In this document: positions 55,750 to 62,913 of the stretch, piece after piece
Layout: every line of letters starts with the position of its first letter
Position numbering within the stretch: position 1 is the stretch's first letter
NCBI RefSeq assembly: GCF_900090105.1
Contig: NZ_FMDM01000015.1
Span: 1-64,000 of the forward strand
DNA from: Micromonospora humi
Lineage (GTDB): Bacteria; Actinomycetota; Actinomycetes; Mycobacteriales; Micromonosporaceae
Direction: 5' to 3'
DNA: 64,000 bases
Program-made: the position numbers and the translations under genes
The notes under the pieces: generated by a model
The model's database searches: none
What the model saw: the letters and a program-made list of their open reading frames with translations, nothing else
What the model was told of the DNA's origin: nothing

Positions 55750-57891
55750 GTGAGCCCGTCCCGCACCGCCACCGGCACCGCCGTCCCGAAGAAGCGCCGG
55801 AGCGGCCGCCCGAGCGGCGGGGAGCTGCTGGCGGCCGCGGTGGGCGCGGTCCCGGGCGGCGCGACCCGGCCCGGCCAGCAGCAGATGGCCGAGGCGATCG
55901 AGCGCAGCATCGCCTCCGGCGAGCACCTGCTGGTGCAGGCCGGCACCGGCACCGGCAAGTCCCTCGCCTACCTGGCCCCGGCGCTGACCGTGGACGGCCC
56001 GGTGGTGGTCTCCACCGCCACCCTGGCGCTGCAGTCCCAGCTCGTCGACCACGATCTGCCCCGGCTGGCCGACGCGGTCGAGCCGGTGCTGGGCCGCCGT
56101 CCCACCTTCGCCGTGCTCAAGGGCCGCCACCACTACCTGTGCCTGGCCCGGCTGGACAGCTCCGTGGAGGACGAGCCGGACGACACGCTCTTCGACACGC
56201 CCTCCGCCGGCGGCGGCACGAAGTGGCTCGGCGAGGCGGGCCGGCTGGGCAAGCAGGTGCAGCGGCTGCGTGACTGGGCCGAGGAGACCGCCACCGGTGA
56301 CCGCGACGAGCTGGACCCGGGCGTCGACGACCAGGTCTGGCGGAGCGTCTCCATGCCGGCCCGGGAGTGCGTCGGCGCGTCCCGCTGCCCGTTCGGGCAG
56401 GAGTGCTTCGCGGAGGCGTCCCGCGCCCGGGCCCGGGAGGCCGACCTGGTGGTGACCAACCACAGCCTGCTCGCCGTGGACATGCTCGCCGGCCGGCACA
56501 TCGTGCCGCCGCACCGGCTCCTGGTCGTGGACGAGGCGCACGAGCTGGCCGACCGGGTCTCCTCGGCGGCCCAGGCCGAGCTGGTGCCGGAGCTGATCGA
56601 CAGGTCCACCCGGCGGGCCCGGCCGCTGCTCCGACCCGACCTGGCCGACCGGCTCACCGAGGCCGGTGACGCGCTGGCCGTGGGGTTGGCCGAGGCGCCG
56701 GCCGGGCGGCTCACCGCCGGCCTGCCGCCGCCGCTGCGCGAGGCGTGCACGCTGCTCGACTCGGCGACCCGGGCCGCGCTGGAGACGATCGGCGACGTCA
56801 AGGCCGACGACCCCGACCCGGTCCGCAAGCAGCAGGCCAAGGCCGTGCTGGACGAGCTCTCCACCACCGCCCAGCGCCTGCTGGAGGAGGGTGACCACGA
56901 CGTGGCCTGGGTGGAGAAACCGGAGAACGGCACCCGCCGGGCGCTGGTGGTGGCGCCGTTGTCGGTGGCGGGCACGCTCGCCACCCACCTCTACGACGAG
57001 CGCACCGTGGTCGCCACCTCGGCCACGCTGGCGCTGGGCGGGCGCTTCGACACGGTGGCCCGGGCGCTCGGGTTGGAGGCGCCGCCACCCGCCCCGCCGA
57101 CGCCGGCCGCCGCGGCGATGGCCGCCGCCGCGGCCTCCGGTCGCGGCACCGGTCCGGCCCCGGTGGCGAGCACCGAGGGCAGCCGGGCGGCGGTCGGCAC
57201 GGTGCCGGCCACCGAGGGTCCCGGCTGGCGGTCGCTCGACGTCGGCTCGCCGTTCGACTACGCCCGGCAGGGCATCCTCTACGTCGCCGCGCACCTGCCC
57301 CGCCCCAGCGTCTCCGGGCTGCCCACGGCGGCCGGCGAGGAGCTGCTGGCCCTGGTCGGCGCGCTCGGTGGGCGTACCCTCGGGCTCTTCTCGTCGCGGC
57401 GGGCCGCGCAGCAGGCGGCGGAGCTGCTCCGCGCGCGGACCGACCTGCCCGTGCTGCTCCAGGGTGAGGAGGCGTTGCCGCTGCTGGTGCGCCGGTTCCG
57501 GCAGGAGCGGGAGAGCTGCCTGTTCGGGGTGATGTCGCTCTGGCAGGGGGTGGATGTGCCGGGCGACGCCTGCCAGCTCGTGGTGATCGACCGGCTGCCC
57601 TTCCCCCGGCCCGACGAGCCGCTCGCCGCGGCCCGGGCGGCGGCGGTGGACGCGGGCGGCGGGTCCGGTTTCGCGGCGGTGAGTGTGCCGATCGCCGCGG
57701 TCCGGCTGGCGCAGGGCGTCGGTCGGCTGATCCGGGCCACCGGCGACCGGGGTGTGGTGGCGGTGCTCGACTCACGGTTGGAGACGGCGCGTGGCTACGG
57801 CCCGTTCCTGCGCCGCTCGCTGCCCCCGTTCTGGTACACCACCCGCCCCGAGGTGGCCCGGGGCGCGCTGGAACGGCTGGCCAAGAGCTGA
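55750..57891 (+). CDS. DinG-type ATP-dependent DNA helicase
   Basis: This 713-residue XPD-like superfamily 2 helicase shows Walker A AGTGTGKSLAYLAPA (K70), a four-cysteine iron-sulfur region (HHYLCLARL, ARECVGASRCPFGQECF), DEAH box LLVVDEAHELADRV, and the C-terminal motif LFGVMSLWQGVDVPGDACQLVVIDRLPFPRP with VRLAQGVGRLIRA. It would unwind DNA in repair or resolve R-loops and G-quadruplexes in the cytoplasm. A Pro/Ala-rich insertion of about 45 residues (around 440-485) interrupts the second helicase domain and is probably a surface loop. GTG at 55750 follows TACGGT (55738-55743) by six bases. Confidence 0.92.
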   Translation: MSPSRTATGTAVPKKRRSGRPSGGELLAAAVGAVPGGATRPGQQQMAEAIERSIASGEHLLVQAGTGTGKSLAYLAPALTVDGPVVVSTATLALQSQLVDHDLPRLADAVEPVLGRRPTFAVLKGRHHYLCLARLDSSVEDEPDDTLFDTPSAGGGTKWLGEAGRLGKQVQRLRDWAEETATGDRDELDPGVDDQVWRSVSMPARECVGASRCPFGQECFAEASRARAREADLVVTNHSLLAVDMLAGRHIVPPHRLLVVDEAHELADRVSSAAQAELVPELIDRSTRRARPLLRPDLADRLTEAGDALAVGLAEAPAGRLTAGLPPPLREACTLLDSATRAALETIGDVKADDPDPVRKQQAKAVLDELSTTAQRLLEEGDHDVAWVEKPENGTRRALVVAPLSVAGTLATHLYDERTVVATSATLALGGRFDTVARALGLEAPPPAPPTPAAAAMAAAAASGRGTGPAPVASTEGSRAAVGTVPATEGPGWRSLDVGSPFDYARQGILYVAAHLPRPSVSGLPTAAGEELLALVGALGGRTLGLFSSRRAAQQAAELLRARTDLPVLLQGEEALPLLVRRFRQERESCLFGVMSLWQGVDVPGDACQLVVIDRLPFPRPDEPLAAARAAAVDAGGGSGFAAVSVPIAAVRLAQGVGRLIRATGDRGVVAVLDSRLETARGYGPFLRRSLPPFWYTTRPEVARGALERLAKS

Positions 57892-57943
57892 CGCCCGCGC
57901 CTCCCCGGGCGGGGTGACGCGGGCGTCGGCGGGTCGGTCCGGA

Positions 57944-59245
57944 TCAGGGCGCCTGGGAGGCGACCACCACCGCGTCCGGCGGGGTGTCCGGGACGGTACG
58001 CGCGGCGAGCCGCCGGACGGCCGTGTTGAGCACGGCGATCAGCGGCACCGCGACGAGCGCGCCGGCGATGCCGGCGAGCACCACGCCGGCGGCGATCCCG
58101 ATGATCACGGCGAGCGGGTGGATGGCGACCGCGCGGCCCATGATCAGTGGCTGGAGCACGTGCCCCTCGACCTGCTGCACACCGATCACCGCGCCGAGGA
58201 TGATCAGGGCGGTGACCGGGCCGCTGTCGACCAGCGCCACCAGCACGGCCACCACGCCGGACAGGAACGCTCCGACGATCGGGATGAACGCGCCCAGGAA
58301 GACCAGCGCGGCCAGCGGGAACGCGAACGGAATGTCGAAGATGACCAGGAAGATGCCGATGCCCAGGGCGTCGATGAACGCGACGAGCACGGTGGCGCGG
58401 ACGTACGCGCCGAGCGTCGCCCAGGACGCGCGACCGGCGTCGTCGACCTTCCAGCGCGCGGCGACCGGCAGCAGCCGGACCAGGAACCGCCAGATGTTGT
58501 TGCCGTCACGGAGGAAGAAGAACGTCGCGAAGAGCACCAGGACGGTGCCGGTGAGCACCTCGGCGAGCGTGGCGGCGGTGCTGAGCGCGCCGCTGGTGAA
58601 CCGCTCGGTGTTGCCGTTGATCCAGTTCTGGGCCTCGTCGATGTAGCGGGTGAGCTGGCTGTCGGAGAGGTGCAGCGGGCCGGTCTTGAGCCAGTCCTGG
58701 ATCTGCCGGACGCCCTGGGAGGACTTCTCGCTCAGCTCGGGCACGCCCTGGATGAACTCGTTGACCACCAGCGTCAGCGTGCCGACCACCGCGGCCAGAC
58801 CGCCGACCAGCACCACGCCGGTCGCCAGCGAGCGCGGGAAACGGGCCTTGAGCAGCCAGCCGACCGCCGGGGCGAGCAGCGCCGAGAGCAGCAACGCGAC
58901 GGTCAGCGGGATGATCACGATGCTGATGGTGCCGACGATCTTGAGGAGGGCCCAGGTGACGATCCCGATCACGATCAGCCGCCAGCACCACGCGGCGGCG
59001 ATGCGCAGCGCGTGCGGCACCTCGGTGTCGTCGCGGCTCACCGTCGAGTTGTGCATCGCGGCCGGCGGCTCGGCGCCCACCACGGTCGCCGCCGGCGACG
59101 CCGCCGGACCGGGTGAACCGGGGGAAGCCACACCGCCCGCCTCGCCGGGAGTGGGGTCCGCGTCGGACCGGCCGGCCGCAGCCGCCTCACGACCCGACTC
59201 GTACGCGCGGCGGAGCCGTCCGCGCATCCGCTCGAAGCGGCTCAA
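57944..59245 (-). CDS. AI-2E family transporter
   Basis: This ~433-residue membrane protein belongs to the AI-2E/PerM family, with a disordered ~75-residue N-terminus and about eight spans (LRIAAAWCWRLIVIGIVTWALLKIVGTISIVIIPLTVALLLSALLAPAVGWLL... and the conserved LVFLGAFIPIVGAFLSGVVAVLVALVDSG). Roles known in the family range from signal-molecule export to Na+/H+ exchange, so none is claimed. The likely start is TTG at 59245 with GGGAGG six bases upstream; GTG at 59251 is also possible, and ATG at 59227 is less well placed. It converges on the helicase gene. Confidence 0.85.
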   Translation of the reverse strand: MSRFERMRGRLRRAYESGREAAAAGRSDADPTPGEAGGVASPGSPGPAASPAATVVGAEPPAAMHNSTVSRDDTEVPHALRIAAAWCWRLIVIGIVTWALLKIVGTISIVIIPLTVALLLSALLAPAVGWLLKARFPRSLATGVVLVGGLAAVVGTLTLVVNEFIQGVPELSEKSSQGVRQIQDWLKTGPLHLSDSQLTRYIDEAQNWINGNTERFTSGALSTAATLAEVLTGTVLVLFATFFFLRDGNNIWRFLVRLLPVAARWKVDDAGRASWATLGAYVRATVLVAFIDALGIGIFLVIFDIPFAFPLAALVFLGAFIPIVGAFLSGVVAVLVALVDSGPVTALIILGAVIGVQQVEGHVLQPLIMGRAVAIHPLAVIIGIAAGVVLAGIAGALVAVPLIAVLNTAVRRLAARTVPDTPPDAVVVASQAP

Positions 59246-59399
59246 GCGCACCTCCCGCAAGAATGGTCCACCCACGTCACAGGTGGGACAGGATACGTCC
59301 GACCGGCCCACCGTAGGGCGGTCCCGCCACACATTGCCCCGTCGCGGCCACCGGCAACCACGACGGGACCGCCCGTGGGGCGCGCGGTAGCGTCTTCGC

Positions 59400-59747
59400 G
59401 TGACCGCCGACCAGAGTCTCGACGCCGGGCTGCCCATCCGCCTGCTGCACGATCGCGTGCTGGTGCGTACCGAGGGCGGTGAGGGGGAACGCCGCTCCAC
59501 CGCCGGCATCGTGATCCCGGCGACCGCGGCGGTCGGCAAGCGGCTGGCCTGGGCCACCGCGGTGGGCGTCGGGCCGCACGTGCGCTCGATCGTCGCCGGG
59601 GACCGGGTGCTCTTCGACCCGGACGACCGCTCCGAGGTCGAGCTGCACGGCCGGGCGTACGTGCTGCTGCGCGAGCGTGACGTGCACGCGGTGGCGGCGG
59701 AGCGGGTGGAGAGCGCCGAGACCGGGTCGACCGGGCTCTACCTCTGA
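59400..59747 (+). CDS. GroES-like co-chaperone family protein
   Basis: This 115-residue protein resembles GroES: PIRLLHDRVLVRTEGGEGERRSTAGIVIPATAAVGKRLAWATAVGVGPHVRSIVAGDRVLFDPDDRSEVELHGRAYVLLRERDVHAVAAE, with the mobile-loop region and roof-like turns. It is longer at the C-terminus than typical GroES and no groEL is beside it, so it may be a paralogue with a changed partner. GTG at 59400 follows TAGCGT (59388-59393) by six bases, giving a leaderless mRNA. Confidence 0.85.
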   Translation: MTADQSLDAGLPIRLLHDRVLVRTEGGEGERRSTAGIVIPATAAVGKRLAWATAVGVGPHVRSIVAGDRVLFDPDDRSEVELHGRAYVLLRERDVHAVAAERVESAETGSTGLYL

Positions 59748-59826
59748 CGGCCGCCCCGCACCAGCGCCGTTTGCGGCGCTGCCCGGCGGGAAGCCCAGGC
59801 ACCTCAGCGCGCCCTGGGGAGGGACC

Positions 59827-59994
59827 ATGCCGATCGTGATCAAAAGGATTCTCGCCTGGGGGTTCCTCGCGTTCCTGATCTACTTCATGGCGTTCCGACC
59901 GGACGGGGCGGCGCAGCTGTTCCGGGGCATCGGGGTCGCGCTGATGGCCATCGCCCAGGGGCTGGGCGACTTCCTCACCGGCCTGATGGCCTGA
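59827..59994 (+). CDS. Small membrane protein
   Basis: This 55-residue frame (MPIVIKRILAWGFLAFLIYF then MAFRPDGAAQLFRGIGVALMAIAQGLGDFLTGLMA) has one strong and one weak hydrophobic segment. ATG at 59827 has GGGGAGGG upstream, 79 bases after the GroES-like stop. Third codon positions are G/C-rich. The function is unknown; similar short proteins occur in other Micromonospora-type genomes as far as I remember. It converges on the PrsW-like gene with a four-base gap. Confidence 0.7.
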   Translation: MPIVIKRILAWGFLAFLIYFMAFRPDGAAQLFRGIGVALMAIAQGLGDFLTGLMA

Positions 59995-59998
59995 GCGC

Positions 59999-61405
59999 TC
60001 AGCCGCGCGGGTGCCACGGGTGCGGGCCGGGCCCGATCGGCGGCGGCGGGGCCAGCACCACCGGGATCGGCACCACCGGCTCGTCCGGCGCCTCCACCGC
60101 ACGCTGGGAGCCGTCCGGGAACCGCAGGTGGTAGCGCTGACCGTCCCAGACCCCGACCGGCGCCTGTGGGTCGCGGCCGACGAAGAACGACCGGTACGCG
60201 GCGATCGAGTCCAGCAGCTCCCGTTCCTCCCGCGCCGTCCGGTCCCGCTCGGCGGGTTTGCGGTCCAGCCCTCGACGCATGCCGTCGCGCAGCAACGCCA
60301 ACCGGGTCGCGGCGAACTGGTAGCCGCGCATCGCCTTCACCCCGCCGTCGCCGGCCACCCGCCGGGCCCAGGCGCGGGCGGCGTGCCGCCGGCCGAGGCT
60401 GCCCAGCGCCGCCACCTCGGGCGGGGTGAGCCAGCCGGCCCGGACGTAGTCGGGCAGGGTGCGCTCGGTGAGCCGCCCCTCCCAGGCGCGCAGGCCGACG
60501 GCCAGCCCCACCATGCCGAAGAAGATCGGCACCATCACGCCGATGTAGCCGTAGAGCACGATCACCGTCTGCCCGGTGGCCTGGGCCAGTGAGGGGATCA
60601 GGTTCCAGGTGCCGTGCAGCATCATGGCCAGCAGCAGGCCGGCGAGCGGGGCGAGGATCCGGACCCGCCGGTCGGCGGTACGCGCGGCCACGCCCAGCCC
60701 GACGCCGGTCATCGAGGTGAACAGCGGGTGGGCGAAGCCGAACAGCAGGATCCGCACGATGAAGATCGCGATGACCTGCTGGGCGCCGGTGGCCGGGCCG
60801 TATTCCTCGACGCCGGTGCGGTAGCCGTACCCGCCCAGGTAGAGGATGTTCTCCACCATGGCGAAGCCGACCGCGGAGAGCCCGCAGTAGACCAGGCCGT
60901 CGGTCACCCCGGAGAACTCCCGTCGCCGGAAGATCAGCAGCAGGATCGGGCCGGCCGCCTTGGTCAGCTCCTCGATGAACGGCGCGACCAGCACCGCGGT
61001 CAGCGCGGCGGGTAGCCCCCAGTCCTTGAACAGCCGCGCGCCCGTCTCGTTGACCAGCAGCGAGATGGCGGTGGAGACGAACGCGCCCCAGGCGAAGCAG
61101 AAGATCAGGTATTTCAGCGGCTCGGGTTCGTAGCGGTCGAGCCAGAGGAAGCAGGACACCAGCACCGGCACCGGCAGGATCGCCGCGATCACGCCGATCA
61201 GCAGCGCCTCGGCGCCCAGGCTCTCGCCCAGCGTGAACACCATGAACAGCGCGCCGGCCGCGATCAGCAGCACCACCCCGGCCAGCGCCAGGAAGCGGCG
61301 CCAGCCGAGCCGGCGCAGCGGCATCCGCGGCGTCGGCGCCCCGGGCGGCGGGACGGCGGGCGCGGACGGCGGCGGCAGTGCTCCGCCGGGCGGGGTGACG
61401 GCCAT
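59999..61405 (-). CDS. PrsW-type intramembrane protease-like protein
   Basis: This 468-residue protein has about eight to nine spans after a Pro-rich start, with the PrsW/CAAX-protease-like motifs VAPFIEELTKAAGP (Glu-Glu), FAMVENILYLGG, LFGFAHPLFTSMTGVGLG and MMLHGTWNLIPS carrying the conserved acidic and His residues. In other bacteria PrsW proteins cleave anti-sigma factors at the membrane; the target here is unknown. The last ~130 residues are a hydrophilic cytoplasmic domain (RTAREERELLDSIAAYRSFFVGRDP). ATG at 61405 is fixed by TACGCT (complement of 61412-61417), six bases upstream. Divergent from the SAM-IV riboswitch unit. Confidence 0.85.
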   Translation of the reverse strand: MAVTPPGGALPPPSAPAVPPPGAPTPRMPLRRLGWRRFLALAGVVLLIAAGALFMVFTLGESLGAEALLIGVIAAILPVPVLVSCFLWLDRYEPEPLKYLIFCFAWGAFVSTAISLLVNETGARLFKDWGLPAALTAVLVAPFIEELTKAAGPILLLIFRRREFSGVTDGLVYCGLSAVGFAMVENILYLGGYGYRTGVEEYGPATGAQQVIAIFIVRILLFGFAHPLFTSMTGVGLGVAARTADRRVRILAPLAGLLLAMMLHGTWNLIPSLAQATGQTVIVLYGYIGVMVPIFFGMVGLAVGLRAWEGRLTERTLPDYVRAGWLTPPEVAALGSLGRRHAARAWARRVAGDGGVKAMRGYQFAATRLALLRDGMRRGLDRKPAERDRTAREERELLDSIAAYRSFFVGRDPQAPVGVWDGQRYHLRFPDGSQRAVEAPDEPVVPIPVVLAPPPPIGPGPHPWHPRG

Positions 61406-61470
61406 GCGGTCAGCGTAGTCACCCGCGCCCCACTGTTCCGGCCGCATCACGACGGCTATGCTCCGCAACA

Positions 61471-61552
61471 GGTCACGAGCGCCAGCGTCAAGCCCCGGCT
61501 TGCTGGCCGGCAACCCTCGTCAGTTCGCGGTGGGGTGCCCCGGGTGATGACC
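61471..61552 (+). ncRNA. SAM-IV riboswitch
   Basis: The segment begins GGTCACGAGCGCCAGCGTCA and continues AGCCCCGGCTTGCTGGCCGG and CAACCCTC, then GCGGTGGGGTGCCCCGGGTGATGACC, which closes the P1 stem with the 5' GGTCA. This order is the SAM-IV aptamer known in actinobacteria, which binds S-adenosylmethionine. A TATGCT hexamer at 61457-61462 puts transcription start right at the aptamer's 5' end. Downstream, GCCCAGC/GCTGGGC (61555-61580) and GGACCCC/GGGGTCC (61587-61614) are candidate expression-platform stems before the GGGAGG ribosome site at 61625. High SAM should lower expression of the next gene. Confidence 0.9.
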
Positions 61553-61637
61553 GGGCCCAGCGCCGACACGCGTGCTGGGCAAGCGCGGACCCCTTCGGCG
61601 ACACCCGGGGGTCCCCGGTGGCCCGGGAGGCTCCGCC

Positions 61638-62903
61638 ATGACCGTCACCCTCGTTCCCGCCCTGCCCACGTTGCCCGGGCCGGTCCGGCCGGACCCGCTC
61701 GGCGTGCTCGGCGTACCGGGAGAGATCAACCTGGACCACGCCGCCAGCGCGCCGTGCGCGCGGGCCGCGGCCGACGCGGTGGCCGAGCTGCTGCCCTGGT
61801 ACGCGAGCGTGCACCGCGGCGCGGGCGCGCTGTCCCGGCGCTGCACGCTGGCCTACGAGCGGGCCCGGCAGACCGTGGCGGACTTCCTCGGCGCCCGCCC
61901 CACCGACCACGTGATCTTCACCCGGAACACCACCGACGCGGTGAACCTGCTGGCCCGGGCGCTGCCCGCCGGCACCACAGTGGTCACCTTCGGCGGCGAG
62001 CACCACGCCAACCTGCTTCCCTGGCCGCGCGGCTCGGTGCGGCTGCCGGTGCCGGACAGCCCGGCCGGCGCGGTCCGGTCCCTCGACGCGGCGCTGGGCG
62101 AGCTGGCCCGCGACGCCCGGCCCGGCCTGCCGGTGCTGGTCTCGGTCACCGGCGCGAGCAACGTGACCGGCGAGTGCTGGCCGGTCGCCGAGCTGGCCCG
62201 GGTGGCCCACCGGTACGGCGCGCGCATCCTGGTGGACGCCGCGCAGCTCGCCCCGCACGCCCCGGTCGACGTGACCGCGTCGGACCTGGACTACGTGGCG
62301 CTCTCCGGCCACAAGCTGTACGCCCCGTTCGGCGCGGGCGTGCTGGTCGGGCGCGCGGACTGGCTGGACGCCGCCCCGCCGTACCTGCCCGGCGGCGGGG
62401 CGACCAGCCACGTCGGCGCGGCCACCCACGACGTCCGGTGGACGACCGGCCCGGCGCGGCACGAGGGCGGCACCCCGAACCTGCTCGGCGCGGCGGCGCT
62501 GGCGGCGGTCTGCGCGGCGTTCACGGCGGCGGACCGGGCCGCGCTGCACGCCCGGGAGCAGGCCTTGCTGACCCGGCTGCGCGCCGGCCTGGCCGCGCTG
62601 CCGGACGTGGTGGAGCTGCGCACGTTCGGCCCGACGGCGCCCCGGGTGGGCATCGTCAGCTTCGTGGTCGCCGGCCGGGACTCCGCCGAGGTGGCCGCGC
62701 ACCTGGCGGCCCGGCACCGGATCGGCGTCCGGGACGGCCTGTTCTGCGCCCATCCGCTGACCCGCCGCCTGCTGGCCGAGGCCGCCACCCGGTCCGGCCG
62801 CACCGACCTTCCCCCCACCGCCCTGCGCGCCAGCCTCGGCCTGGGCACCACGGCCCACGAGATCGACACCCTCCTGGGGGCCCTGGCCACCCTCTCCCGG
62901 TGA
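61638..62903 (+). CDS. Class V aminotransferase, cysteine desulfurase-like, under SAM-IV control
   Basis: This 421-residue PLP enzyme has the class V fold: NLDHAASAPC at the N-terminus, FTRNTTDAVNLLARAL, GGEHHANLLPW, LVDAAQLAPHAPVDV and the Schiff-base Lys in SGHKLYAPFGAGVLVG (K226). Cys370 in GLFCAHPLTRRLL is at the position of the catalytic cysteine of SufS-type desulfurases, so release of sulfur from cysteine is plausible, but homologues in this group are unproven. ATG at 61638 has GGGAGG seven bases upstream, deciding against the open frame beginning at 61572. Control by a SAM riboswitch places it in sulfur/methionine metabolism. Confidence 0.88.
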   Translation: MTVTLVPALPTLPGPVRPDPLGVLGVPGEINLDHAASAPCARAAADAVAELLPWYASVHRGAGALSRRCTLAYERARQTVADFLGARPTDHVIFTRNTTDAVNLLARALPAGTTVVTFGGEHHANLLPWPRGSVRLPVPDSPAGAVRSLDAALGELARDARPGLPVLVSVTGASNVTGECWPVAELARVAHRYGARILVDAAQLAPHAPVDVTASDLDYVALSGHKLYAPFGAGVLVGRADWLDAAPPYLPGGGATSHVGAATHDVRWTTGPARHEGGTPNLLGAAALAAVCAAFTAADRAALHAREQALLTRLRAGLAALPDVVELRTFGPTAPRVGIVSFVVAGRDSAEVAAHLAARHRIGVRDGLFCAHPLTRRLLAEAATRSGRTDLPPTALRASLGLGTTAHEIDTLLGALATLSR

Positions 62904-62913
62904 CCGTCGACGG

